Source: G965216255 sp965216255
GTDB lineage: Bacteria; Bacteroidota; Rhodothermia; Rhodothermales; Bin80
Assembly (NCBI GenBank): GCA_965216255.1
Contig: OZ244148.1
Span: 1,240,001 to 1,304,000 of the forward strand
DNA: 64,000 bases
Direction of reading: 5' to 3'
The notes below the pieces were generated by a model that was given only the letters and a program-made list of their open reading frames with translations, was not told the origin of the DNA and searched no databases. The position numbers were made by a program, and so were the translations under genes. Shown piece after piece: positions 18,101 through 29,100 of the stretch (its first letter is position 1; every line of letters begins with the position of its first letter).

Positions 18101-20986
18101 GAGACACCCGCGGACGAGTCACACAGGCTGCCCCTGTCATAAATTGTGACGTTATTGGTAAAATTTTCTACATCGGCATGCGCAACCAAGTGCTGGCCTG
18201 CCAAGTCGAGCGATCCGGCGTAAATTTCAAGCTTGTGCTCAAAGCGGCTGTAGCCGGGGTTTAGCCGTATGTTCGGACTTGCGCTGCACCAATTGGCACC
18301 ATTAACTTCCACGTTGGCTATGAAGGGCAAGCCCGGCGCCGTCGCTGAATTTGGCCACAGGTAACCCGCGTCCCGATCTTGGGCACCGTAATAGGAGAGA
18401 GTAAGCCCATGCTTCTCCGGCTTGTAATCCGTTCCCGTCAAGATGAAAATTTCGCCGGGTCCGCTAACCTCGCCACCGCCGTATTCTACCCACACTTCCC
18501 TGCCCAGCAGAAGCTCTTTGTCTTCGCCAACTTCGAGCATGCCGGAATGCAGGTCCAGGAACCCCCTCAATCCCATATGCTCATTGGTGGTCACCGTGGC
18601 GTCATCCGGCTTCCATATCTGTAACCATTCTATCGTGAATACGCGCGTGGCGCTTCCGTCCTCGAACGGGGAATACACCTCGTCGCCCGTCGTATCATCA
18701 CCCGTACCGGTGTACCTAATGCGAGTTGGCAAAGACTGGCGTCCGGTGTAGGCCAGATCCGAAGTGCCTTTCGAAAGAGACGCTTCTGGATACTTGGTCA
18801 AGAAGGTGCTCTCCATTTCGGAGTCTTCCATGTCGAGCTTGCCATTGGTGACCAGCTCGCCCGAGCGAAGTTCAAGGGACCTTACCCAAAGTGTATCGCC
18901 CGTAGTCAGCGTGACCGTTACATCAGCGCTCGACTTGTCAATCTGGAGTGCATCGAAGCTCACAACCGAACTGAAACGGACGTCCTGATCCAGGTCACCC
19001 CGTAGAACCACCTTGTTGCCTAACTCCTCGCGGGGACCGCCATAGCCGCACACGTTGGGAAAAATTTGCCGGCCATCATTGGAACCAGAATATGTGCGAG
19101 AGATAGCCGGAATCACCGTGGTGAATGCACTGTCATTCTCAACGTAGATGTCTTCTTCGAAGGCTACGTTGTGAAATTTATTCCAATAGTCCAGATGGAC
19201 GAAGGATTGCCCCATGATATCGGCCGGACCGAAGACTGTGGACGTTAAGGTAGGTATACCTCCGGGCTGGGTTCTGAAATTGTCGTCGTCCTCAGGGAAA
19301 TCGTCCGCCAAGAAATGGAGACCCTCCTTGCACTTAGTGCCATATCTGATCCCAAGTGCATTACCAGCTACATCGTCTATCTCTTCGGTGCGGTCCACGC
19401 TATCCGTGTCGTCCAGGATAATGCCTCCAAGAATGCGAAGCTCGCTGAAGACGTAGACGCCACTCGCACGCCCGGTTTCACCCTCACCATCGCACTGCGT
19501 ATTTAACACCGAGCTGCTCTCCGGAAGCCGGTCATCCCCGACCAGATTCGCAAAGTTGGTCGGCCTAATGCTGTTGTATTCGTTGTACGGATGATCGCTA
19601 CCTGTACCAGAAATCTCCAAGTCTTCCGTGAGCGTCTCAAGCGCCCAGAACTCCGTGCGTGCACGTCCCAAATTGCGGAACGTACCGTCCAGGCCGGTGG
19701 TCTCCTTAGAAGTAAAGCGCGCCGGCGGTATTGGTGATCGTGCCGCCGTTGCCCACGCGCGGCACTGAAATGCAGACGCCTGCCTGGCTGGTCTTCAACA
19801 TATCCATCCTGATGCTGCCTCCGCCGGTTATCTCGTAGCAAAGGTCCGGCGAATTGTAATAGCCGTAGTCGAAATATAACGCCCGGATATTAGTCTCTCC
19901 CGTTCCAGCAACAGGATTTCGCCAGACAAGCCCAAATTCACCCGGACGGATGTCTGAACTAAGAGAAGGCCTGTTACCTGCTACCCCACACCCGTACGGA
20001 AACCAATCGAGATGCTCGCAAAGATCACTGAACTCATATTCCCGAATTCCCGAGTCTAGCGTATCGCGAATAGTTGTCAGGTCGTCCGCTCCGGCAAGTG
20101 ATATGTTCTCACGCAAGGGATTCAGCACAAAGAGCTCATTACCCACGATGGTCGCACCGGCCTCTACCAAGGTCGTGCCCAAGAGGTCCGCCCTGTCATA
20201 CAGGTCCGTACTTTCAACGTAGGTGAAATCATGGTTGACGATAGCATCGATCCACAACTCTACGTCACCCATGTCAAGCGTGGCCCCACGCCCGACGACA
20301 AGATCGAACTTAATGGAAAGCCTATTTATGACTCCAGAGGAACACGCACCAGTCTTAACGTCCACGCCGTCAATAACCGTAAGCTTCTCGAACGAGCCCA
20401 TTGTACAGAAATTGCCATCCGGCACGTTCAGCACCAACGTCTCGGGACCACCGCCCAGCACAACCTCTCCCTTTCCGCTTGCCGCCCCCGTCATCGTCAC
20501 CTCGTCCGACTCGAGCCGGAGCGTACTTCCTTTTGCAACGATGAACGTGGACCCGTTGAAGGTTACGTCCCCCTCAATCACGATCTCGCCACTAGAGGCG
20601 GAGGGGCTACCGCTGCCCGAGTACGCGGCGAACACAAAACTGCCAGCCCCCACCGTGAAATTCTCGTCGAAACGGGACGTGGCGCCCTCCTCGCGGACAC
20701 GCACCCACACGGTGTCGTAAATAGATTCCACCATATCGCGAAAAGGCACAGATCTGTCCATTGGATCCCGCACGTTCCTCGTCCCGGGAGCTCTAACGGC
20801 GTTAATGGCGCTACCCAGGCTACAGGGATCGGCCGCAACGGTACAGGACTGAGCGTCGCCGTTTCGCGCCGCGAACAGATCTTGGCCGTCCGTCTGAACG
20901 AACTGAGCCCAAGCCGTGCCTGCAAATAATAGTACGACGATCGCCGCGGCGGCGGCACGACGCAAGAACATGGTAAAATTACCCAT
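15139..20986 (-). pseudogene. T9SS-exported giant protein, copy 1, split by 1-bp insertion
   Basis: This is a second copy of the 1.96-kaa gene at 31179-37049. An extra A at about 19708 (CTCCTTAGAAG where copy 2 has CTCCTTGAAG, plus-strand text) shifts the frame and splits it into a 426-codon N-terminal frame (20986-19706) and a 1,510-codon C-terminal frame (19671-15139). The N-part has the signal peptide (MFLRRAAAAAIVVLLFAGTAWA). The C-part has the DUF4397-like domain and the sorting tail (YPNPFNPSTNIQIDL ... GRMVLVK). Unless the shift is an assembly error or is bypassed, no exported protein results. A ~250-bp block in the N-part differs sharply from copy 2. Confidence 0.85.
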
Positions 20987-20999
20987 ACCTGTAAATCCT

Positions 21000-21471
21000 T
21001 CACCGAGTTATGTTTAAGTTAAACATAAACCTCACTGGTTAGACTGAATTGCCTAACCAACTCCCCTCGCGAGAACTCCTCCGCGACGATGACAACAATG
21101 TACTATTGTGCCACAATTATCCTTGGCCATAAAGGTAGGGCATAAATAAATGCGCCTGTGACCTGGCTTCGATGGTAGCGTGAGGACCGTGGTTTCGTAA
21201 TGGGCGTGCAACAAGGCAAGTAGGAACGGGGAATTGTCAATTCGTGAAAGTTGTGTTCAGGTCATGGATTTGTCACAGTGTTCTGCAGGTCTATTGCGTA
21301 TCTTACACCCATTTATGCTTGTGCGCACCCTCAGCCCAGATTATTCACATAAATGCAAAGTCGATGTTTGAAGGCAGGCTTATTGGGTTTGTAAGTTCTG
21401 GATTATGTTTCGGTTATACGGGAACATCGTAGTAGCTTTTTCGGTTCGAATACCGAACCCTAAAACTGTAG
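21000..21471 (-). promoter_or_regulatory. Conserved upstream region of copy 1 with 17-bp dyad
   Basis: About 470 bp upstream of the copy-1 gene is retained in both copies, implying it was duplicated together with the gene. Just before the start (21010-21026) lies the dyad ATGTTTAAGTTAAACAT, perfect around a central G. The equivalent in copy 2 (about 37074-37089) is less perfect. It may be an operator or a 5'-UTR hairpin. I could not place -33/-7 boxes with confidence. Confidence 0.35.
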
Positions 21472-21682
21472 TGTCATAGAATAGGGCAATGAGTTTACAT
21501 CGCTGTTTTGCAGGGGTTTACCGGCTCTCCGAAATTAAAAAATGACAAAGCTCCGATAGATAAATATGCTACTTAAGAAATTGGATGTTAAACTTGGCCT
21601 TACCCGGCTGAAGCATACCGACCATGAACCCATTCGCCGCCGCATGCGCGCCACGCGTGCATGCGTAGCCAGCAATGCCCCC

Positions 21683-24600
21683 TTATTTTACCAGGGTAAT
21701 CCGGCCGGTCTGCATCACCGTCTCCTGGTCCATGACGGCCGTCACCCTATAGAAATATAGGCCCGAGGCAAGGTCCAAAGCGCTGATCTCGAGCGAGCGG
21801 CCTGCACCCGCTTCATACTCCCGCAAGGGTACCTGCTTCACCACCCGCCCCAGGATGTCGACGAGCTCTGCCGTCACGTGCGCCGCCGCCGGCAGATCAA
21901 ACACGATGCGCGTCGACGGATTGAACGGATTCGGATAATTGCCCCGCAGCACAAACGCCTCCGGCAGCACCGCGCCCGCCTCCGAGGCCGTCACTACCGC
22001 CAAGGGCAGACGCACCTCCCCGCTCGGAAGCACCCCCATCAGCGTCAGCCCCTCCTCCGCACTCGCACCCGCTCCCGAGAGCCCCAGCGTAAACACCTGC
22101 TCCTCCAGTCCCCCAAAATCGAAACTGTACACCTCCAACACCGCGCCGCCTGCCACCTCCACGTTCAACGTGCGTACATCCGTCTCGTTAACCTCCCCAA
22201 TCGACCCAAAGCCCAGACTGCTCTCCAACACTATATGCTCCCTGTTCTCCGCGTCTGGATCCAAAAGCCGCACCGCCACCTCCCCTACGTCCCGGGCACC
22301 GTGCGCCATACGCACGCCTACCATCTGGCTGCCACCCACCGTCCGCACGCCCGCAAGCGCCACCAGTTGCACCTCCTCCTCATTGCCGTAGGCCATGACC
22401 TGGCTACTCATTCCAGCCTCCATGTCAATCTCCAGCGAAGCCAGCGGAACCGCATTGTCTTGCGCCTCCGCATCCACCAACTGCAACATATGGCGCCCCC
22501 GCAACAGATCTGCAAATCCCGTCGCACTCTGAAACGACCAGTCATCCTGAAGGCGCACCCCGTCCAGGTACACGTCCAACGAAAGCCCTGCCACATTGTG
22601 GAACAACTGCACGGTCGAGAGCGCCGTGCTTGCCTCTGCAGCAAGACGCACCTCACCGCTCGGCAGCACTCCCAAGAGTGCCAACCCTTCGGAGGCATTC
22701 GTGCCCGCACCGGAAAGACCCAGTACCATAGACTTCCCGCCCAGCCCCCCGAAGTCGAACCGGTAGGCATCCAGAGGCGTCAGACTTCCTGGCACCGCTA
22801 CTTCGATCTCGAAGGCACGCGGCTCCAAGACGTGGTAGCTGCCCGTGTCCCCAAAATCCAGGTTGTCCTCCAAAAGCGCGTACACCGCATATCCGTCCTC
22901 CGGATCGCGTAGCCGGAGCGTCACCGCACCCGCATCACTGGCACCGTGCGCCACGTAGAGACCAACGCTAGCCTCGTCTTCTGCCTCCTTGCGTACGTCT
23001 TTGACCGCCACCAGACGCACTTCCTCCGCATTGCCGTAAACGAAGATCTGGTTGCTGGTCCCAACTTCAAATTCGAAGTCGATCGAGGCAAGCGGGCTCG
23101 TATTGTCTACCGCCGTTGCTGCCACAACGTCCAGCGTCTGGCTGCGGGACTCCAGAGCCGAGTAGCCGGTGGCGCTCCGGAAGACCCAGTCATCCTGCAT
23201 GCGCTCGCCGTCCAGATAAATATCCACATCCAGACCGGCAACGTTGTGGATCAACTGAATTTCGGTGGGCCGGCTGGCCGGCTCCAACACGGTATCCCAC
23301 AGCAGCTGGGCATTGTCCGCGTTCTCCAGCAGATCCGCTCCGCTGGTCCCGCCAAGGACGGCGAATGCAACGGTTACGCTCTGCTTCGGCAAGAGCGAAA
23401 AAGGCCCCGCACCCATGAGCTGGGATACATCCTTTAGCCTAAGCTCTTTCCTGCCGATGCCTCCACTGAGCAAGTCCCATTTATTCCTTTCCGTGAAGCC
23501 TGTGATTGGACTTTCTAAAGCCCCGTAGGAAAGCCCGGCGTTATTTGTGAGCACCTTTACGCCAGCTGCCGCGGTCGGATTAAATCCATCCTCGACGTAG
23601 CCCACCATCCGGACCATATCGAAGCGCGCCACATCACGCTGCTCATTTAGCTCCTGTACGTCCCAGTCAAAAAACAGCCCGACATACAGATTCGAAAGTG
23701 ATGCGGCCTCGTTGGCGTTGGTAACCGTATACTTCAAAATCATAAAGTCCTCATTCTCCGGAGCCGAATCCACGTAGCTTTCCTGCAGGACGGTTACGCC
23801 CAAGGGATTCCTCGCATCCGTATCCACGAGTTCGACGCGGCCCTGCTGGGACGTAAGTTGCCCAGGTGAGACGACGTGCAGACTGGTACCGGCTTTCAAT
23901 ACCAGATCATTGTGCTGGCCGGTATGTGGGCCCGTATTCGTGGCGCGTACGCAATCCGAAATTGTGTCCGGCCCCGTTCCGAGCAAGAGGCCACCCTCAT
24001 ACAGCAGGTCTCGCTGGAACCCGTCACGGTCACGCACGCGGAAGCCGCGGCCGGGAGAGAATCCCTGGCCCTCGATGTATCCTATATTGCCCTCGTTAGT
24101 TATGGAGGTAACCAATGCCCCGGTATAGTGCGTGGCGACTTCAACTTCATTTACGCTGAATCGAAGAATGTCGGGACTATCCTCAAACTCTCCGTCGGCT
24201 ATGGTCGTATACACCAATGCTTGGTAGTAGTCCGGCGTATTATCCGCCAGGGTGAATTCAAATGTCGCCGAATGGCTCGCCCCATGCGCAAGCGCTCCTA
24301 CCACTTCGCTTGCGCGCACAAATTCCACAAACGGACTTGGCGACTCAAGGCCGACGGTCAGCGCCTGTGCATCCCCACCGTAGTTGGTAAAGGTTGCCAT
24401 TCCCTGCACGGTCCCGGAGCTTTCTAGATCCGAATGGCCATCCACGTCCATCCACATCCAGTCCTCGAGTCGTATTCCGGGTGGAGTGCTTTCCGTAACG
24501 GCCCGGTACGCATTCACGCGCCCCCTGCCCAGCAGGCCTGCGAGGTTTTCGGGATTGACCTCCTCCATCCGGTCCGACGTTAACCGGATTTGCTCCCGCA

Positions 24601-25867
24601 GTTGGTTGGGACTGAAGTTCGGGAAGGCCGTCTTTACAAGTGCCGCAATGCCTGCCACCAAAGGTACAGCAAAGGATACCCCCGAAACCTCGACATATCC
24701 ATCGCCGGGTGTTGTTGCGTCAATCTGCAATGCAGGGGCAAACACATTGACGCTGCGACCGTAACTGAATACGCTTTGATCGGAGTCTTTTTTCGTACCG
24801 CCTACGCTGAGAGTGGCGGCATACGCCGCGGGGTAAACGGGTAGTTCATCTAAGCTTGCGACGGTATTGCTGGATGCCGCCACGACCAAAGCGCCTTCCT
24901 CCAGCGCCATCTCCACGACAGCTCTCTCAAAGGAGGACTCTGTGGAGTTGCCCCAGCTGGCCGTTATCACGTCAGCCCCGTTCAATGCGGCATACGCCAC
25001 GCCATCCGCACCATAGCAGACAAACCCACCGGACGAGCAACTGACATTTACCGCCATGAACCTGGCATTCCAGCCCGTGCCTGCGATTCCACTGGCATTA
25101 TTCGTTACTGCCGCTGCCACGCCCGCTACCCACGTGCCGTGGTCAGACGCTTCTGAAGAGTTGGGCAGGACGTTCGGATCGGCGCTGTTATTGCCAAAAT
25201 TCCACCCCCTAATATCGTCAACGTAGCCGTTGCCATCATCATCTACGCCGTTGAGCGGAATTTCCCCGGGATTGGTCCAGACGTTATCCCTGAGATCAGG
25301 GTGATTCCAGTCCGTTCCGCTGTCCACGATGGCTATGAGCACGTCACTATCCTCTCCCTTGGCTACATCCCATGCTTCCGTCATGCGAAGATTGTTGAAA
25401 TGGGTCTGGTCGTGGAATTCCGTATCATTGGGAACGGCTCTTGCCTCCGTCGGCAGCAGCCCATCCCAGGCCAGACGATAGACCACCCGGGGCTCCGCAT
25501 TCTCAACATCCGGATCGCCTGCAATTTTCTCCGCCACCATCTTCGGATCGTACGGTCCGCTGTAGCGGACATCATACACCCTGCGCAGGGCCTGTGCCTT
25601 AGCCGAAATCTCTCGCTTGGCTGCCGCGGCTTCTATGGAGGGAAAGGCCTGCGCAACAGCCACAACGCCGAAGCGCTCCGCAGCGCGATCAAAACTAACC
25701 AGTCCTGTCTTGGCCGCACCCTTCTGTGGCAGGACCCCTTCCTTGAACTGTACCAGTACCCGGCCGGGCATAAAGTCACCTGCCTGCTGCATGCCATAAG
25801 ACGGCCGGGAGAACCCGATGGCGACCGCCAGAAGGAGCAGGGCTCCGGCAATATTGTGGTAAGTCAT
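21683..25867 (-). CDS. Subtilisin-like (S8) serine protease with DUF4397 repeats and T9SS tail
   Basis: About 1,394 residues. ATG 25867 (MTYHNIAGALLLLAVAIGFSRPSYG) gives a proper signal peptide; the longer frame to 25990 does not. Order of domains: a propeptide-like region to about residue 150, then the S8 catalytic domain with Asp (AIVDSGTDWNHPDL), His (SDHGTWVAGVAAA) and Ser (SGVSFAVPLVAG). The oxyanion-loop motif is GVS rather than the usual GTS. A beta-rich middle follows, then two DUF4397-like domains (IQLIHNVAGLDVDIYLDG and VQLFHNVAGLSLDVYLDG) and a C-terminal sorting domain (NYPNPFNPSTRIVFDLP ... GRITLVK). It is an exported, probably surface-attached or released protease. It lies between the two copies of the giant-protein locus in the same orientation. 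Confidence 0.88.
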   Translation of the reverse strand: MTYHNIAGALLLLAVAIGFSRPSYGMQQAGDFMPGRVLVQFKEGVLPQKGAAKTGLVSFDRAAERFGVVAVAQAFPSIEAAAAKREISAKAQALRRVYDVRYSGPYDPKMVAEKIAGDPDVENAEPRVVYRLAWDGLLPTEARAVPNDTEFHDQTHFNNLRMTEAWDVAKGEDSDVLIAIVDSGTDWNHPDLRDNVWTNPGEIPLNGVDDDGNGYVDDIRGWNFGNNSADPNVLPNSSEASDHGTWVAGVAAAVTNNASGIAGTGWNARFMAVNVSCSSGGFVCYGADGVAYAALNGADVITASWGNSTESSFERAVVEMALEEGALVVAASSNTVASLDELPVYPAAYAATLSVGGTKKDSDQSVFSYGRSVNVFAPALQIDATTPGDGYVEVSGVSFAVPLVAGIAALVKTAFPNFSPNQLREQIRLTSDRMEEVNPENLAGLLGRGRVNAYRAVTESTPPGIRLEDWMWMDVDGHSDLESSGTVQGMATFTNYGGDAQALTVGLESPSPFVEFVRASEVVGALAHGASHSATFEFTLADNTPDYYQALVYTTIADGEFEDSPDILRFSVNEVEVATHYTGALVTSITNEGNIGYIEGQGFSPGRGFRVRDRDGFQRDLLYEGGLLLGTGPDTISDCVRATNTGPHTGQHNDLVLKAGTSLHVVSPGQLTSQQGRVELVDTDARNPLGVTVLQESYVDSAPENEDFMILKYTVTNANEAASLSNLYVGLFFDWDVQELNEQRDVARFDMVRMVGYVEDGFNPTAAAGVKVLTNNAGLSYGALESPITGFTERNKWDLLSGGIGRKELRLKDVSQLMGAGPFSLLPKQSVTVAFAVLGGTSGADLLENADNAQLLWDTVLEPASRPTEIQLIHNVAGLDVDIYLDGERMQDDWVFRSATGYSALESRSQTLDVVAATAVDNTSPLASIDFEFEVGTSNQIFVYGNAEEVRLVAVKDVRKEAEDEASVGLYVAHGASDAGAVTLRLRDPEDGYAVYALLEDNLDFGDTGSYHVLEPRAFEIEVAVPGSLTPLDAYRFDFGGLGGKSMVLGLSGAGTNASEGLALLGVLPSGEVRLAAEASTALSTVQLFHNVAGLSLDVYLDGVRLQDDWSFQSATGFADLLRGRHMLQLVDAEAQDNAVPLASLEIDMEAGMSSQVMAYGNEEEVQLVALAGVRTVGGSQMVGVRMAHGARDVGEVAVRLLDPDAENREHIVLESSLGFGSIGEVNETDVRTLNVEVAGGAVLEVYSFDFGGLEEQVFTLGLSGAGASAEEGLTLMGVLPSGEVRLPLAVVTASEAGAVLPEAFVLRGNYPNPFNPSTRIVFDLPAAAHVTAELVDILGRVVKQVPLREYEAGAGRSLEISALDLASGLYFYRVTAVMDQETVMQTGRITLVK

Positions 25868-26133
25868 CGTCTGTTGGGGCTTGGTTGCGTTCACGAAAAA
25901 GAAGGAGCAGCGAGCCTCGGCCAACTTCCCTTCTTGAGTGCCAATTCTGCTTCGGTTCCCATCGAATGAAAGCACCGCTCGCGAGTCCATTTTGACTTAT
26001 TCATGTCAGAGGAGCATGATCAAAGCCGACGTACTTCATCCGCTTCGGCTAGCCCCGCATGTTGGCCATGTGCCGCAGAAACGCACTCAGCACCCACACC
26101 TCGCAGGAAGGGGGCGCGCCGTCTAGCCTTCGG

Positions 26134-29100
26134 TCACTTGACCAGCAGCATGCGCCTAGTCTCCACGAACGACCTCCCGGCTTCCAGCTTGTAGAAGTAC
26201 AGGCCCGATGCCAGCGCACTGCCGTCGAACTGCACCATGTGGCTCCCCTGCTTCATTTCGAGCCCGTCCATAACCGTGGCGACGCTCCTGCCCAGAACAT
26301 CGAATACGGACAGCGTTACTCGTTCGGGAGATGCAAGTGAAAAGGCAATGGTGGTGGAAGGATTGAAAGGATTGGGATAATTCTGCTGGAGGGCGAAAGT
26401 GCCGGGCAACTCGCCGCCCTTCTCCGTCGCCAGCCACCGTCCACGCCCCGCAATCGCTACGACCTGCCACTGTGCCGGCGTGCTAGCCCACTCGTCGTCC
26501 GCGTTGTATTTGACTGACCATTGAATCTGCTTTTCCCGCCCTCCAGACTCGTCGGCGTCGTTAAGCGCAATATTCATCGGCACCAACCGCACGTCGGTAC
26601 CGGTAACCGGATCCAGAACGGCATCACCAGAGGCGACATCCTGGATGGCATCCAGCGGCAGGACCACAAGGACCTTCCAGCCGATCGTTTTGCCATCTGC
26701 ATCCTCCATTAGCCCGAATGCTCCCGTACCACCAGGAACGGGCCCATTAAGGCTCCACCCGGCATACAAATGAACAACCTGATCGCCTTCGTGCGCCGAA
26801 ATCCGCAGTTGATAGTCGGCGTATTTACCCCGCTCAATGCGCCGGTGCGGAGAGCCCGCAACGACCGATCCCCCCGCAACTTCCCGCACATCGTAATTGC
26901 CCCAGCCGAGTTCAATGCTGTCATACTGCCATGCGTCCGCCGGCGCGACATCGCTTCCGGCGAGCGCGACGACATTGTCCCGTATCTCCGCGTAAACAAA
27001 CAATTCGTTCCGGCTGCTCTGCCCCATCCAGAATACTCCGGACAGGTCGGCATCGCTTTCTGGAAACATGCCCCCCTGCCCGGCAGAGCTATGCCCGGCA
27101 TCGAGACGAAACGGTTCCAGCAATTCCGGGAAGCCGTCCCGGGAAGCGGTGCGTTCGAACAAACTGGTAGTCAACTGATCGGCCTCTCTGTCGGTCAATT
27201 CCATTATAAAGGGCGTTTCAGTTAGGTCCGGGTTGGCAACCGAACCGGAGCTTGCCGATACGTCCGGGTTTTCCACGCCGAACGGACTTAGGGAGGTCAC
27301 GGCGTAGTGGGCCTCCACCGGAGCAAGGGAAGCAAATGGTGATTCCAGCCTGTGCGTAACAGCATGCGTGGTCGCATTCGCGGAGAAGTACTGCAGCAGG
27401 ATCACGCCTTCTGACGCAACCTCCGTAATGGGTTCACCGCTCGCGTATACGTGGTACCCACCGAAGGCCGGATCCGGAGTCCAGGATATCTCATTGCCGT
27501 CTACCAGCGCGGCAAAGCTAACGCCACTCATCGCCCCGACGGGTTCGGTGGCTACCGTGAGATCGAGGCCGGGCTGGCCGATAAACACATCGTCCAGCCA
27601 AACGGCCCCTCCGCCCTCGTCATTGTCCCAGATAACACCCAGAGCCTGCACATTGCCCCACTCAAACTCCTGCCACAATTCCGCATGCTCGCTGGTTTGC
27701 GGGCCCATATCGTCGCCTGCCACGCGCACGCCCTCTGCTGTCACTGCGCCGCTGTAATACCAGTGTCGGGCGATTTCGCCCAGCGTGCCCGATGCACGTG
27801 CTACTTCCAACCTGCGCCAAGTAGCTGGCGGCATCGGGATATCCAGTTCGTGCCACTGGCCATCGCGTATTTCCTCAGGAATGCGCCACTGCGCCCTGAA
27901 CGGCAGGTCGGCCGTGCCGTCTGTAGCGGTGCTGCCATCGGTCTTGTCGACGAACATGAGTGCCATATTGCCCTTGCCGCTGTTTTCCTTATCCACCCGC
28001 AGCCGCACATGCAGGACGTCCCGCTGCCTCACGTTCGGCACCACATTTACGCCGATATCGCGCGGAAACTGGAAGGACCTGTAGGCGTGGCTGCCGTGAT
28101 CCAGGCGCAGTACTTTGCCCCCCAATCCAGCATTCAGTCCGTCGGGCACGATCGCACCATCGTAGACCTCAAACCGGGTATTCGTGCCGTCTACGAAGAA
28201 AATAAACTCGTCGCCGATCTCCGGTCCGTACCCTTCGGTGTCGGGCAGAATTTCCTGCACCTCCAGTGTCCAAAGTCCGCGGCCGTGCGTAGCTACGACT
28301 ATCTGCCCATCTATCAGGCGCAGCTGCCACACGGATACGGCAGGCAATCCATTGTCACTGAAAACCCAGTTCGTGCCGCCGTCAAATGATTCAAAAATGC
28401 CGATCTCGGTGCCAGCCCAGATAACGTCCGGCTCGTGCGGCATTACCAAGAGATCATATATCGCGACGTTGGGGAAACCGTTCGTGCTCGTAGTGGAACC
28501 GTCGTATCCGGAAAGGTCGGTCCACGTCTGGCCGAGATCCGTCGTCCGCAGAATTTTCGGGCCGCTGTACACGGAGAACAGTACATACGCAGTGCGTTCC
28601 TCAAGCGGATGCGTGGCGAGACCGGATATCGTGGCCTGTGGCGCCATGTCCGGGACAGTGACGGCCTCGAACGTCCGCCCCGCGTCCACGGATACATGCA
28701 TGCGGCCCGTTCGCGGTTCAGTGCTGTCCATTCGGTAGCCGGCCCACACCACGTCCGGGTTGGCCAGCGAAACACGCACCTTGCCATTTGTAGACCCGCC
28801 CCTCCAATCCTGCGCCGGAATGAGAACCGAGGACCAACTCCCACCAAAATTATCCGAGCGCCAAACGCCCGTCGAGCCAATCATGAACACGCGGTCCGGA
28901 ACATCCCTCGAGTTGCCGAAGACCGTAACGAACGGCGCATTGCCAGCTCCCACATCGCCTATCCCCCCCCCAGAAGTGAAATTTCTGCCGCCCGTTGTGG
29001 AGCGGTACACATTGTTGTAATACGAGGAAGTAAGCAGAAATTCTTCATTCTGTGAATGCCAGACCGTCTCAAATCCGTCACCACCCGTGGCGGGCAGCCA

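Larger units (their letters stand above)
14339..21471. repeat. Direct repeat copy 1 (about 7.1 kb)
   Basis: This segment is the direct repeat of 30379-37499 at an offset of 16,040 bp. It covers the 5' part of the BNR protein gene, the whole 1.96-kaa T9SS gene and about 480 bp upstream of it. From 14341 to about 19700 only a handful of substitutions are visible. Near 19880-20130 the copies diverge strongly, and beyond 20990 they differ by scattered changes and a 24-bp indel. The left end abuts a transposase fragment. Confidence 0.9.

Noticed and set aside
16109..20929. Many plus-strand frames of 60-230 codons antisense to the giant genes
   Set aside because: They are antisense shadows in G+C-rich coding sequence. 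The same set recurs in both duplicated copies at the same offset, following the duplicated gene.
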